From contig CADEDA010000002.1 in the NCBI GenBank assembly GCA_902825965.1, positions 186,001 through 250,000 of the forward strand: a stretch of 64,000 nucleotides of DNA. Direction: 5' to 3'. Below are positions 7,870 through 17,113 of this stretch, in pieces. The DNA is from an uncultured Gemmatimonadota bacterium (GTDB taxonomy: Bacteria; Gemmatimonadota; Gemmatimonadetes; Gemmatimonadales; Gemmatimonadaceae). Below the pieces are notes generated by a model. It was not told where the DNA came from. It did not search any database and saw only the letters and a list, made by a program, of their open reading frames with translations. A program made the translations under genes and the position numbers. Position 1 is the stretch's first letter; each line of letters begins with the position of its first letter.

Positions 7870-10800
7870 ATGCGATCGTCGCTCCTCCTCCTCGCGCTCA
7901 CCGCACTCTCCCTGCAGGCCCAGGGCCGCCCCGCCGGCCGTCCGGCCGGACGCCCCACGGGCGCCGCGCAGCCCACGGCTCCGGGGAACCCCGGCACCCA
8001 AGGGGACTCGACCGCCGGCGGCATCCCCGCCAACGCCCTCGCCGCCTTCCGGCTGCGCAGCATCGGGCCCGCCTTCACCTCCGGTCGCATCGGCGACATC
8101 GCCGTGCACCCGACGAACCGGAAGGTCTGGTACATCGCCGTCGCCTCCGGTGGCGTATGGAAGACCGAGAACGCGGGCACGACCTGGAGCCCGATCTTCG
8201 ACAGCCAAGGCTCGTACTCCATCGGCACCGTCGTCCTCGATCCCAAGAACCCGGATGTCGTGTGGGTCGGCACCGGTGAGAACAACGCCCAGCGCTCGGT
8301 GGGGTTCGGCGACGGCGTCTACAAGTCCGAGGACGGCGGCCGCTCCTGGCGCAACGTCGGACTCAAGACCTCCGAGCACATCGGCCGCATCGAGATCGAC
8401 CCCCGCGACTCCAAGGTCGTCTACGTCGCGGCGCAGGGACCGCTCTGGAGTGAGGGCGGCGAGCGCGGGCTCTACAAGACCACCGACGGCGGCGAGACCT
8501 GGACCAAGCTGCTGGCCGGGGAGAAATGGGCCGGGGTCAACGACGTCTCGCTCGACCCGCGGAATCCCGACGTGATGGTCGCCAGCACCTGGCAGCGGCA
8601 CCGGCACGTGTGGGGCTACATCGCCGGCGGGCCCGAGTCCGCGTTGCACCGCTCCACCGACGGCGGCAAGACCTGGCGCAAGCTCAGCGGCGTGCCGGAG
8701 GGCGAGGGGCGCATCGGCCTCGCCCGCGCCGCCTCCAACAGCGACGTGCTCTACGCCATCGTCGAGGCGAGCAACAACCGTGGCGGCGTCTACCGCTCGC
8801 TCGACAACGGCCTCACCTGGGCGCGGCGCGGCGGCACCTTCTCCTCGGCGTCGCTCTACTACAGCGAGATCTGGGTCGATCCCAACAATGCCGACCGCGT
8901 CATCGCCGTGGATGTGCAGAACCGGGTGTCCAACGACGGTGGGGTCACCTGGGAGAACCTCGGCGAGTCCGGCAAGCACGTCGACAACCATGCCATCTGG
9001 ATCGACCCGAGCGACAGCGATCACATCCTGAACGGCAACGACGGCGGACTCTACGAGACCTTCGACGGTGCCCGCACCTGGCAGTTCTTCGGCAACATCC
9101 CGGTGACGCAGTTCTACAAGATCGACGTGGACATGAACGCGCCGTTCTACAACGTGTACGGCGGCACGCAGGACAACTTCTCGTTCGGCGGCCCGGCGCG
9201 GACGCGCAGCAACAACGGCATCCGCAACTCCGACTGGTTCGTCACCAACGGCGGCGACGGCTTCCAGAGCCGCGTCGATCCCACCGATCACAACATCATC
9301 TACGCCGAGTCGCAGAACGGCGGTCTGGTGCGCTTCGACCGGCGCACAGGCAACGCCGTGCGCATCGTGCCCGAGGAGGAGCCCGGGGAGGACCCCGCCC
9401 GCTGGTACTGGGACTCGCCGCTGCTCATCAGCCCGTTCAAGAACACGCGGCTGTACTTCGCCTCCCAGCGGGTCTACCGCTCCGACGACCGCGGCGACTC
9501 CTGGCGCCCCATCTCGCCCGACCTCTCGCGCAACATCCCGCGCACGTCGATGAAGATGCAGGGACGGCTCTGGAGCGTGGACGCGGTCGCACGCAACACC
9601 TCCACGTCCTTCGCCGGCGCCGTCATCACGCTCAGCGAGTCTCCCCGGCAGGAAGGCCTGCTCTACGCCGGCACCGATGACGGCCTCATCCACGTCACCG
9701 AGGATGGCGGCAGCACCTGGCGGCGCATCGAACACATCGACGGCGTGCCGGACTCGTCCTACATCGCGTACCTCTCGGCCTCCCCGCACGACGCCAACGT
9801 GGTGTACGGGGCGATCAACAACTTCAAGCGCGGGGACTTCAAGCCCTACCTCGTCCGCTCGGGCGACAAGGGGCGCACGTGGAAGGTGATCTCCGCCAAC
9901 CTCCCCGAGCGCGGCCCCACGCACGTGGTGCGCGAGGACCTCGCCCGCAAGGGGCTGCTGTTCGCCGGCAACGAGTTCGGGCTCTGGCTCTCGTTCGACG
10001 ACGGCGCGCGCTGGCAGCAGCTCCGCGGCGGACTGCCCACCATCGCCGTCTACGACATCGCGATCCAGCCGCAGGCCAATGACCTCGTGGTCGGGACCTT
10101 CGGCCGCGGCATCTACGTGCTCGACGACCTGACGCAGCTGCGGGCCCTCCAGCCGGAGCGACTCCGCGGCGAACTCTCGCTGCTGCCCATCTCGCCGGCG
10201 CATCTCTTCGTGCAGGACTCGCCGCTCGGCGGCAACGGCGTGTCGTTCCAGGGCGCGTCTCACTACTTCGCCGCCAATCCCACCATCGGTGCACACTTCA
10301 CGTACTACATGCGCGCCGCACTGCGCTCGGCGCGTCAGGCCCGCCAGCAGCGGGAGACGCAGCTCAACCGCAGCGGCGCGGACGTGCCGTTCCCGGGCTG
10401 GGAGGCGCTGAAGGCCGAGCAGGACGAGGAGGCACCGGCCATCGAGGTCGAGGTCACCGATGCCGCCGGCGCCGTGGTCTCGCGCTTCGATGGGAGCAAC
10501 AGCGCCGGCATGAATCGCGTGACCTGGAACCTGCGCGCACTCTCGGTGAACCCGGTCAGTGCAGCAGCAACGGGCGGATTCGGCGGCTTCGGTGGTGGTG
10601 GTGGTGGCGGTGGCGGTGGCGGTGGCGCGGGGGGCGGCGGCGCACTCGGCGGCAACGGCCCCTACGTCGCGCCGGGGACGTACCGCGTGCAGTTCTTCAA
10701 GCGTGTGCAAGGAGTCCGCACGGCGCTCACGCAGCCGGCACCGTTCGAGGTGCAGATGCTGCCCAACCACCCGGTGTCCGCCGCCGAGCGCGAACGTGCG

Positions 10801-11253
10801 GTGGCGTACGCCCGCGAGGCCCAGACGCTGCAGCGCGTGGTGCTCGCCGCCAACGCCCTGATGGCGGAGACGAGCACGCGGCTCGACGCACTGCAACGTG
10901 CGGTCGAGCAGATCGGTCGCAGCACGACGCTGGATGCGGACGTGCGGGCCGCGATCGTGAAGCTCCGCGGCATCCGCGAACAGCTCAACGGCGACAACAC
11001 GCCGGGCCGCTACTCCGAGCCCACCGAGACGTCGTTGCTGGGCCGGATGAACACGGCCGCTGGTGTGGGCGGGCTCACCGAGCCCACCGGCACGCAGAAG
11101 CGACAGCTGGAGATCGTCCGCGAGCGATTCCCCGCGATCCACGCGGCGCTCAAGGCGTTCGTGGAGACGGACCTGCCGCGCCTGGAGCAGGCGGCCGAGG
11201 CGCAGGGTGCACCGTGGACACCGGGCCGGGCGCTGCCGCCGCTGCCGCGGTAG
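7870..11253 (+). CDS. Large secreted Asp-box (BNR/VPS10-sortilin-like) beta-propeller protein
   Basis: The 1127-aa protein has a signal peptide (MRSSLLLLALTALSLQAQG) and at least ten Asp-box motifs of the S-x-D-G-G-x-T-W type between about residues 100 and 720, for example 'KSEDGGRSW', 'KTTDGGETW' and 'VTEDGGSTW'. Such repeats form the blades of the ten-bladed propeller of sortilin/VPS10 and sialidase-like proteins. A Gly-rich linker (about residues 900-930) precedes a helical C-terminal region. I see no sialidase catalytic Arg triad, so glycosidase activity should not be assumed. Family members are often annotated 'glycosyl hydrolase' or 'sortilin-like' and are abundant in this phylum. Binding of extracellular ligands is the safest guess. 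Confidence 0.85.
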   Translation: MRSSLLLLALTALSLQAQGRPAGRPAGRPTGAAQPTAPGNPGTQGDSTAGGIPANALAAFRLRSIGPAFTSGRIGDIAVHPTNRKVWYIAVASGGVWKTENAGTTWSPIFDSQGSYSIGTVVLDPKNPDVVWVGTGENNAQRSVGFGDGVYKSEDGGRSWRNVGLKTSEHIGRIEIDPRDSKVVYVAAQGPLWSEGGERGLYKTTDGGETWTKLLAGEKWAGVNDVSLDPRNPDVMVASTWQRHRHVWGYIAGGPESALHRSTDGGKTWRKLSGVPEGEGRIGLARAASNSDVLYAIVEASNNRGGVYRSLDNGLTWARRGGTFSSASLYYSEIWVDPNNADRVIAVDVQNRVSNDGGVTWENLGESGKHVDNHAIWIDPSDSDHILNGNDGGLYETFDGARTWQFFGNIPVTQFYKIDVDMNAPFYNVYGGTQDNFSFGGPARTRSNNGIRNSDWFVTNGGDGFQSRVDPTDHNIIYAESQNGGLVRFDRRTGNAVRIVPEEEPGEDPARWYWDSPLLISPFKNTRLYFASQRVYRSDDRGDSWRPISPDLSRNIPRTSMKMQGRLWSVDAVARNTSTSFAGAVITLSESPRQEGLLYAGTDDGLIHVTEDGGSTWRRIEHIDGVPDSSYIAYLSASPHDANVVYGAINNFKRGDFKPYLVRSGDKGRTWKVISANLPERGPTHVVREDLARKGLLFAGNEFGLWLSFDDGARWQQLRGGLPTIAVYDIAIQPQANDLVVGTFGRGIYVLDDLTQLRALQPERLRGELSLLPISPAHLFVQDSPLGGNGVSFQGASHYFAANPTIGAHFTYYMRAALRSARQARQQRETQLNRSGADVPFPGWEALKAEQDEEAPAIEVEVTDAAGAVVSRFDGSNSAGMNRVTWNLRALSVNPVSAAATGGFGGFGGGGGGGGGGGGAGGGGALGGNGPYVAPGTYRVQFFKRVQGVRTALTQPAPFEVQMLPNHPVSAAERERAVAYAREAQTLQRVVLAANALMAETSTRLDALQRAVEQIGRSTTLDADVRAAIVKLRGIREQLNGDNTPGRYSEPTETSLLGRMNTAAGVGGLTEPTGTQKRQLEIVRERFPAIHAALKAFVETDLPRLEQAAEAQGAPWTPGRALPPLPR

Positions 11254-11274
11254 TCACACCCGACGGTCCGGAAT

Positions 11275-11313
11275 CAGCGGGGGGTGGCCGGCATCGCCGG
11301 CCACCCCCCGCTG
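11275..11313. terminator. Perfect 18-bp hairpin terminator
   Basis: The arms CAGCGGGGGGTGGCCGGC and GCCGGCCACCCCCCGCTG are perfectly complementary around an ATC loop. The hairpin sits between the convergent stop codons of the Asp-box protein and the acidic lipoprotein, so it probably serves both genes. A second short inverted pair (GACGGCCGTC-like) lies directly downstream. Confidence 0.8.
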
Positions 11314-11348
11314 GCCATCAGACGGCCGTCAGGCGGCCGTCAGTGCGC

Positions 11349-12167
11349 TCAGTTGTCGTCGTCGCCGTCGATCTCGAACTCGAGGCCGTCCTCGAACTCC
11401 ACCTCGAGCTGCGCCAGCGCGTTCGTCGTCGCGTAGCTGAGCAGCGCGAGGTTGATCACCGAGCCATCGCCACGCTTGAACCAGAGGTCGGGACGCAGCT
11501 CGACCGTCACCCCGCTCGAGGCCGCGTCGATCACCAGCGCCGGCGACAGCGCCGTCTCCACCTCGATGTCGGCGTCGAAGTACACGCGGAAGGCCTGCGC
11601 GGTGCCGCCGGTCGGCGTGAACGTGCCCTCGATCATCATCGACGCGCCGGCGGGCCAGTCGGCGTAGGTCTGCCGGAGCGTCGCCAACACCTGCGCGATG
11701 CGCGCCGCGCGCGCGACGTCGTCATCGTCGCTCGCATCGACGAAGAGGTCCTTCACCTCGAATTCCATCTCGTCGTACGTGCCCGGACGGATGCGGTCGT
11801 TCGCCACGGTCACCGCGCCGGTGCCGAGCGGCACGTCGGCCACGAAGATCCGGGACTCGAACTCCGAGCAGTCATCATCGTCGCTCGGGCTGTCATCGAG
11901 GTCGTCGCAGTTCAGTCCGTCGATGGAGTTCACGAGCTTCAGCTCGAACTCATCGACCACCAGCTTGATGTCCGTGATCACCAGCGTGCCGTTCGTCCCG
12001 GCGATCGAGAGCCCCGTGGCGGTCGTGGTGCTCTGGCCAGCCACGGCCGGACTCGAGAAGCGGACTTGGGCGTTGGCATTGGGTTCGGTGTTGCTCTCGC
12101 ATGCGGAGAGGCTGATGACCGCTGCAGTGAGCAGGGCGCTCGCGCGCGTGAACGAACGGGACGGCAT
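11349..12167 (-). CDS. Acidic secreted lipoprotein, DUF4382-like
   Basis: I chose the ATG preceded by GGGAG. It gives a 272-aa protein with signal sequence and lipobox LSAC (Cys at about residue 22). The mature part starts with an Ig-like beta-rich segment ('GTNGTLVITDIKLVVDEFELK') that resembles DUF4382-type domains, though I am not certain of the family. Three clusters of Asp/Glu (DDLDDSPSDDDD, DASDDDD and the C-terminal EIDGDDDN) could bind calcium or other cations. It is monocistronic and ends at the strong hairpin shared with the convergent gene. It diverges from wecB, the first gene of the EPS locus. Confidence 0.7.
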   Translation of the reverse strand: MPSRSFTRASALLTAAVISLSACESNTEPNANAQVRFSSPAVAGQSTTTATGLSIAGTNGTLVITDIKLVVDEFELKLVNSIDGLNCDDLDDSPSDDDDCSEFESRIFVADVPLGTGAVTVANDRIRPGTYDEMEFEVKDLFVDASDDDDVARAARIAQVLATLRQTYADWPAGASMMIEGTFTPTGGTAQAFRVYFDADIEVETALSPALVIDAASSGVTVELRPDLWFKRGDGSVINLALLSYATTNALAQLEVEFEDGLEFEIDGDDDN

Positions 12168-12254
12168 GGGGGTCTCCCGAATCAGGTGGTTGCGCCAAGG
12201 GGATCCTCGACGACTGCCGAATCGTACACCGGTAGACCGAAGTTCCCTTGTGCT

Positions 12255-12262
12255 TGACGTCA
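12255..12262. promoter_or_regulatory. Palindrome TGACGTCA upstream of wecB (possible operator or -35 overlap)
   Basis: This is the second copy of the octamer. Here it is part of TTGACGTCA, which could also supply a -35-like TTGACG, but no convincing -10 element lies 16-18 bp downstream. It sits about 100 bp before wecB in the divergent region shared with the acidic lipoprotein gene. Confidence 0.3.
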
Positions 12263-12359
12263 CAACACTTAGGTGAACTTTGCCGAGCCGCGTTTCGGGG
12301 CAACTTGAGGCCACCGGGCGCTCGCGCCCGCCCCCAGAGCGAGCGATCTTTCCGCCGCG

Positions 12360-13493
12360 ATGAGAATCCTCACGGTCGTCGGTGCCAGACCCCAGTTCAT
12401 CAAGGCCGCGCCGGTGAGCCGCGTCCTGCGTGCACGGCACCACGAGGTCCTGGTCCACACGGGGCAGCACCATGACGAGGACATGTCGGAGGTGTTCTTC
12501 CGCGAGCTCGGCTTGCCGGCGCCGGATCACCACCTCGGCATCGCGGGCGGCAGCCACGCCGGGATGCTCGCGCGTATGCTCAGCGCGCTCGAGCCCGTCA
12601 TGCAGCGCGCCGCCCCCGACGCCGTGCTGCTCTACGGCGACACCAACTCCACCCTCGCCGGAGCACTCAGCGCCGCCTCCGTCGGGCTGCCCATCGTACA
12701 CGTCGAGGCCGGGCTGCGCTCGGGCGACCTGCGCATGCCGGAGGAGCGGAACCGCATCCTCACGGACCGGCTGTCGGCGCTGCTGCTCTGCCCGAGCGAG
12801 GTCGCGGTCGCCCACTTGGCACGTGAGGGGATCACCCGAGGGGTGGCCATCGTCGGCGACGTGATGCGCGACGCGCTGTTCGACGCGGTCCGCGCCGCCG
12901 ACCGGCACTCCACCATCCTCGACCGACTCGCGCTCGCACCGCAGCAGTTCGTGCTGGCGACCATCCACCGCGCCGAGAACACCGACGACCACGCCCGACT
13001 CGCCGGCATCGTCGAGGGGCTCGGCGCGATCGACGGTCCGGTGGTGCTGCCCGTGCACCCGCGCACCCGAGCCGCCATGGACCGGGCGGGGCTCTCGTGG
13101 CCCGCCAACGTCCGCGTGCAGCCGCCCCTCGCGCACCACGACCTCACCCGGTTGCTCGGTGCGGCGCGGGCGCTGCTCACCGACTCGGGCGGGCTGCAGA
13201 AGGAAGCGTACTGGCTGGCCGTCCCCTGCGTCACGGTGCGTGACAGCACCGAATGGATCGAGACCGTGGAAGCGGGCTGGAATCGCCTGGCACCGCCGAC
13301 GCGGGACGGCCTGGTGGAGGCGCTGCGGGCCGCGCAGCGCCCGTCGGCGCACCCCGCGCTCTACGGCGCGCCCGGATCGGTCGCCGAGCGCATCGTCCGC
13401 GCGGTGGAGGAACTGGCATCGCCATTGCATGCTCCACGGTCGCAGGCTGGCGTCTCGCCGCACCCGCAGGCCCCCCCACTCTTCCCCTCCTGA
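12360..13493 (+). CDS. wecB: UDP-N-acetylglucosamine 2-epimerase (non-hydrolysing)
   Basis: This enzyme interconverts UDP-GlcNAc and UDP-ManNAc in the cytoplasm, giving the precursor for ManNAc or, after oxidation, ManNAcA residues in surface polysaccharides. The 377-aa product shows the family signatures in order: GARPQFIKAAP at the N terminus, HTGQHHDEDMS, GDTNSTLAG, 'VEAGLRSGDLRMPEERNR', ATIHRAENTDD and the C-terminal LTDSGGLQKEA. All key acidic and His residues I know of are present and the length is normal. It opens the EPS locus. A partial UDP-sugar dehydrogenase at the far right of the window could be the next step of the same pathway. Confidence 0.95.
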   Translation: MRILTVVGARPQFIKAAPVSRVLRARHHEVLVHTGQHHDEDMSEVFFRELGLPAPDHHLGIAGGSHAGMLARMLSALEPVMQRAAPDAVLLYGDTNSTLAGALSAASVGLPIVHVEAGLRSGDLRMPEERNRILTDRLSALLLCPSEVAVAHLAREGITRGVAIVGDVMRDALFDAVRAADRHSTILDRLALAPQQFVLATIHRAENTDDHARLAGIVEGLGAIDGPVVLPVHPRTRAAMDRAGLSWPANVRVQPPLAHHDLTRLLGAARALLTDSGGLQKEAYWLAVPCVTVRDSTEWIETVEAGWNRLAPPTRDGLVEALRAAQRPSAHPALYGAPGSVAERIVRAVEELASPLHAPRSQAGVSPHPQAPPLFPS

Positions 13494-13501
13494 CGCCCGC
13501 A

Positions 13502-14716
13502 ATGTCGATCGAACTCTGGATCGTGGCTGCCTGCGCGGCAGTCGTCGTGTACGCCTACGCGCTGTACCCCGTGCTGCTCCTCGGGCTGGCCAAGCTGCGC
13601 CGCAAGCGGCCGGTCTGGCATGCCGCCCCGGCCGAATGGCCACGCATCTCCATCACGCTCCCGGCGTACAACGCCGAAGCCACGCTGCGGCCGGTGCTCG
13701 AGGCGCTGGTGCGCGTCGACTACCCCGTCGACCGACGCCAGATCGTCGTGGTCTCCGACGGCTCCACCGACGGCACGGACGCCCTCGTGCGGGAGTACGC
13801 GTCGCAGGGGATCGAGCTGCTCCGGATCGAAGGACGGCTCGGCAAGACCGAGATCGAGAACCGCGCCATGGCCTCGCTCACGGGCGACATCATCGTCAAC
13901 ACCGACGCCTCGGTGACCATCAAAGCCGACTCGGTCAAGCACCTCGTCGCCGCCTTCGGCGATCCGGACGTCGGCGTGGCATCGGGCCGCGATATCTCGG
14001 TCTCGTCCGTCGGGTCCACCGGGCACGGCGGCGAAGCCGCGTACGTCGGCTACGAGATGTGGGTGCGCGACCTGGAGACGGCCGTCGATGCCATCGTGGG
14101 ATCGTCGGGCTGCCTCTACGCGATCCGCGCTCCCCTGCACCGCCGCGAGCTCCCCGGGCACTTGAGCCGGGACTTCAGCTCGGCGCTCTGGGCGCGGCTG
14201 AACGGCACGCGCGCCGTCTCGGTGCGCGAGGCCATCTGCTACGTCCCGCGTGCGTCGAGTATGCGCGTGGAGTACCGCCGGAAGATCCGCACCATGTCCC
14301 GCGGCATCCAGACGCTGTTCTTCCATGGCCGGCTGTTGGATCCACTGCGCTACGGGCTCTTCGCCCTGCTCCTCTGGAGCCACAAGCTGCTGCGCTGGAT
14401 GGTGCCGTGGGCACTCTTGGTCGCCGCCCTGGCGCTGCTCGCGGGCGTCGTGGCGTCGCCCGGGCTCACGGGCGGCAGCATCGCCGACCGACTCGAGCTG
14501 GTCGGCCTGGGTGGGACACTCCTGGGGCTGGGGCTGGCCGCAATCGGCTGGTGGTGGCCGGGAGGGCATCCCCCGCGGCTCCCATCGATGGCCGCCTTCT
14601 TCGTCTCGGGGACGATCGCCGGTCTGGTGGCGTGGAAGCGCGCCTTGGCGGACCAACGGGCTCCCGTCTGGGAGCCGACGCCACGCGCCCTCGCGTCCGG
14701 CGATGCGGCGCGCTGA
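13502..14716 (+). CDS. Membrane-bound family 2 glycosyltransferase
   Basis: The 404-aa protein has an N-terminal membrane segment (about residues 5-28) and a GT-A catalytic domain. The domain shows ISITLPAYNAEATL, the sugar-nucleotide motif SDGSTDGTD, NTDASV in place of a strict DXD, and IVGSSGCLYAIR. Three membrane helices follow near the C terminus (about 285-385). This layout is typical of processive or lipid-linked GT2 enzymes in EPS assembly (PgaC/IcaA-like topology). It begins 8 nt after the wecB stop and is probably co-transcribed with it. Donor and acceptor sugars are unknown. Confidence 0.85.
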   Translation: MSIELWIVAACAAVVVYAYALYPVLLLGLAKLRRKRPVWHAAPAEWPRISITLPAYNAEATLRPVLEALVRVDYPVDRRQIVVVSDGSTDGTDALVREYASQGIELLRIEGRLGKTEIENRAMASLTGDIIVNTDASVTIKADSVKHLVAAFGDPDVGVASGRDISVSSVGSTGHGGEAAYVGYEMWVRDLETAVDAIVGSSGCLYAIRAPLHRRELPGHLSRDFSSALWARLNGTRAVSVREAICYVPRASSMRVEYRRKIRTMSRGIQTLFFHGRLLDPLRYGLFALLLWSHKLLRWMVPWALLVAALALLAGVVASPGLTGGSIADRLELVGLGGTLLGLGLAAIGWWWPGGHPPRLPSMAAFFVSGTIAGLVAWKRALADQRAPVWEPTPRALASGDAAR

Positions 14717-14728
14717 AGTCCGCGGCGA

Positions 14729-15127
14729 CTAGCGGATGAAGTGCTCGAGCAGCTCGACCAGCCCGAGCGCCTGACTGAACACCCAGGCGATGCGGCGACC
14801 ACCGAACGCGGTCGCCGGCGTGGGCTTGCGGATGAGCTGGAAGCCGGCGCGCCGGCCTGACTCGATCGCGGACTCGAGCTCCGGCACCTCGAAGCAGGTG
14901 TGCAGGAGCTTGTTCCCCCGCTCCAGACTGCGCCGCACCGGTGAGTTCTCGCCGACCGGCTCCACGAGCTCGACCGTCAGGTCGTGCATCTGGAAGAAGG
15001 CCACACGCACGCGCTGGGTCGGGTCCTCGGACACCTCGAGATCGCGCCGTACGGACGCGATCGACGGCACCACCATGCCGACATGGTGGAGCTTTGCGTC
15101 GGATCCGAACGGGGAACCGTCGTTCAT
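14729..15127 (-). CDS. VOC-superfamily protein (methylmalonyl-CoA-epimerase-like)
   Basis: The 132-aa single-domain protein contains the metal-ligand pattern of glyoxalase/epimerase-type VOC proteins: HHVGMVV near the N terminus, VELVEP, LLHTCFEV, and LVELLEH at the end (His, Glu, His, Glu). This set is what methylmalonyl-CoA epimerase uses to abstract an alpha proton next to a thioester. The start overlaps the FkbH-like stop by 4 nt (ATGA), so the two are translationally coupled. In this context I infer action on an ACP- or CoA-bound small acyl group, for example setting the stereochemistry of a hydroxyacyl unit. The actual substrate is unknown. Confidence 0.8.
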   Translation of the reverse strand: MNDGSPFGSDAKLHHVGMVVPSIASVRRDLEVSEDPTQRVRVAFFQMHDLTVELVEPVGENSPVRRSLERGNKLLHTCFEVPELESAIESGRRAGFQLIRKPTPATAFGGRRIAWVFSQALGLVELLEHFIR

Positions 15128-16800
15128 TCCGCCGTCTCGCTCACCTCGAGGGTGACGTGTGAGGGCAGGGGGTAGTTCATACGACAGTCCCAACGATACT
15201 CCTCCGCGCCGTCAGACGCGAATCCGCTCCGATCCCGCAGGAACTCGAGCGTGGGTTTGTTCTTGGCGGTCGGCACCAGGGTGGCCCGCAGCACCTCCGC
15301 GCCCTTCGCCCGCGCGTGGGAGGCCGCAACGTGCACCATGGCTTCCTCCACCTGACGTCCGAACACCCGACAGCTTAGCACAAAATCGACGATGCTCGCC
15401 TGCGACTGTAACACTGTGACACCGATCAGACCGGTCAGGCCAGCGTCGCCGAACCGGTCGGAGACCGTGACGGTCCACAGCGCGTTCTCCGGGGCGGCGA
15501 CCCATTCACTGAGCGCGGTCTCGGTCAGTCGCCGACCGGTCAGGTTCATCTGATTGGTCTTGTTGAGCAGCTGCGTCGCCCGCGTCAGTGTGGCGGGGCG
15601 CACCGGCTCGGCACGGACCACCAGCCCCAACGCGGCGAGCCATTCCTCGACGGACTGCACCGACAGGCGCACGGCCTGGCGCTCGCGTTCGGCCACGTAC
15701 ATCGCGCCGCGCGCCCGGTCCTCGTCCGTGATCGCCGGCGCATCGAAGCAGTCGAGGGCCTGCAGCGCCGCGACGTACCCGCGGGGGTCGGTGGGCCACT
15801 CGGGCACCAGCACGTCAGGCAGCGTCTCGCGCACGCGCCCCCGCTCCATCGGATTGTCGTCGAGGAACACCGTGTGCTGCAGCCCGAGGTTCAGCTCCTC
15901 GGCGATCTCGACGATGTTCGATGCCTTGTCACTCCAGTTGATCCGCCACGCGGCGAAGTCGCCCTCGCGGAGCACCATCTCGGGGTGCGAACGGATCGCC
16001 TCCATCGCGACGGCCTCGTCGTTCTTGCTGGCGATCGCCAGCACGATGCCGCGCCGGGACAGCGCCTTGAGCGCACGCTGGAAGTCCTGATGCGCCTCGC
16101 CCTTGGGGTCGTGACCACCGAGCGCCAGGTTCTCCCAGCCCGCGTCGCCGACGATCCCGCCCCAGAGTGTGTCATCGAGGTCCACCACCACGAGCTTCCG
16201 CGCCCCGCCCTTGATGCCGCGCAGCGCGGCCTTGACGTCCGCGACGGCCAGCTTGAGCGCGTCCGGCGTGTACGGGAGCTTGGCGGCGTACCAGGACGCC
16301 GGGGAGTCCCCGCGCGGCCCGGCCGCGCGGGCCCATCGGGACGCGTCCAGCAGGTAGACGTCCTTGCGGTCGGCCAGCCGGTCGGCGAGACGACCGTTCA
16401 TGGCCAGCAGCGTCCGCGCCAGGCCCTGCTCGGACTTGAGGTCCAGCATGCCCAGTCCGCGCTGGTACCACGGCAGGGTCCACGACGAGACGAGCATCAG
16501 CGGCACGGTCGCCCGGGCCCCGTCGATCGCCTCGACGAACGCGTCCACCTCCGCGAGGATCGTCGCGACGGGCACGCGCTCGTTCCCGAGCAGGGCGGCG
16601 AAGCCGGGGCTCACCGCCTCGGGACGCGTCCACACGAACGCGGCATCGGCGGGCGGAGGGGCGAGCAGCGACTGGAAGACGCTCCCGAACGAGGTTCCGA
16701 CGGGCGTCACACCAGCCGACGCATCGTTCGCGAACAGCGCCTGCAGGTTGGAGGCGTTGAAGTCCGCGACCAGCAGCAACCGTTGCGCCGACACGGTCAC
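15124..16800 (-). CDS. FkbH-like HAD-IIIC protein (glyceryl-ACP-type loading enzyme)
   Basis: FkbH-family proteins capture a glyceryl group from 1,3-bisphosphoglycerate, remove the phosphate and load it on an acyl carrier protein. The 558-aa product has an N-terminal SGNH-like region (about 1-190) and a HAD phosphatase domain starting at residue 203 with DLDDTLWGG (catalytic Asp207 and Asp209). Further HAD motifs follow (IASKNDE, FLDDNPMER), and then a C-terminal GNAT-like region with 'LLNKTNQMNLTGRRLTE'. It overlaps the ACP gene by 4 nt (GTGA) and the VOC gene by 4 nt. The neighbouring ACP is its probable partner. The product acyl group, glyceryl or a derivative, is inferred from the family. 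Confidence 0.88.
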   Translation of the reverse strand: MTVSAQRLLLVADFNASNLQALFANDASAGVTPVGTSFGSVFQSLLAPPPADAAFVWTRPEAVSPGFAALLGNERVPVATILAEVDAFVEAIDGARATVPLMLVSSWTLPWYQRGLGMLDLKSEQGLARTLLAMNGRLADRLADRKDVYLLDASRWARAAGPRGDSPASWYAAKLPYTPDALKLAVADVKAALRGIKGGARKLVVVDLDDTLWGGIVGDAGWENLALGGHDPKGEAHQDFQRALKALSRRGIVLAIASKNDEAVAMEAIRSHPEMVLREGDFAAWRINWSDKASNIVEIAEELNLGLQHTVFLDDNPMERGRVRETLPDVLVPEWPTDPRGYVAALQALDCFDAPAITDEDRARGAMYVAERERQAVRLSVQSVEEWLAALGLVVRAEPVRPATLTRATQLLNKTNQMNLTGRRLTETALSEWVAAPENALWTVTVSDRFGDAGLTGLIGVTVLQSQASIVDFVLSCRVFGRQVEEAMVHVAASHARAKGAEVLRATLVPTAKNKPTLEFLRDRSGFASDGAEEYRWDCRMNYPLPSHVTLEVSETAE

Positions 16801-17093
16801 GAGCGTGCAGCCTGCATGCGGTCGCGGACCAGCGCGGTCAACCGCTCCACCGTCGCGAGCGCCGACGTGGTCGGGTCGACTTCGAGCAGGTCCATCAGGC
16901 TCACCGTCACGCCCTCGTTCTCCTCCACGATGCGCTCGAGGGCGAGCAGGAGGTTCACGACGCCGAGGGAGTCGAGACGACCACCGAGGACGGTGTCGCC
17001 CGCCGTGCTCAGACGCTCCGGCGCCGGGAGCAGGTCGTTGAGTTCGGCGATCGCCTTGTGCATCGCGCGGAGCGCTGGTTCGGTGTAAGGCAT
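16797..17093 (-). CDS. Acyl carrier protein partner of the FkbH-like enzyme
   Basis: The 98-aa acidic helical protein carries the phosphopantetheine attachment motif at GGRLDSLGVVN (Ser42). The remainder fits the four-helix ACP fold. It lies directly before the FkbH-like gene with a GTGA overlap, which supports a dedicated pair rather than a fatty-acid ACP. A second ACP gene occurs about 14 kb downstream in the Dlt-like cassette, so two specialised carriers exist in this locus. No clear ribosome-binding site precedes the ATG. Confidence 0.88.
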   Translation of the reverse strand: MPYTEPALRAMHKAIAELNDLLPAPERLSTAGDTVLGGRLDSLGVVNLLLALERIVEENEGVTVSLMDLLEVDPTTSALATVERLTALVRDRMQAARS

Positions 17094-17113
17094 GGGGGCG
17101 AAGGAGGTGCTGA

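Noticed and set aside
7855-11142. Long antisense open frame opposite the Asp-box protein gene
   Set aside because: Same artefact of GC-rich third positions; the sense protein has a signal peptide and ten or more Asp-boxes.
7870-11253. Sialidase assignment of the Asp-box protein
   Set aside because: Asp-boxes alone do not show sialidase activity; no catalytic Arg triad or Tyr/Glu pair could be identified.
11349-13643. Minus-strand reading frame continuing upstream of the acidic lipoprotein to give about 760 codons
   Set aside because: The part beyond 12167 is antisense to wecB. The true start is the ATG with a GGGAG ribosome-binding site and lipoprotein signal.
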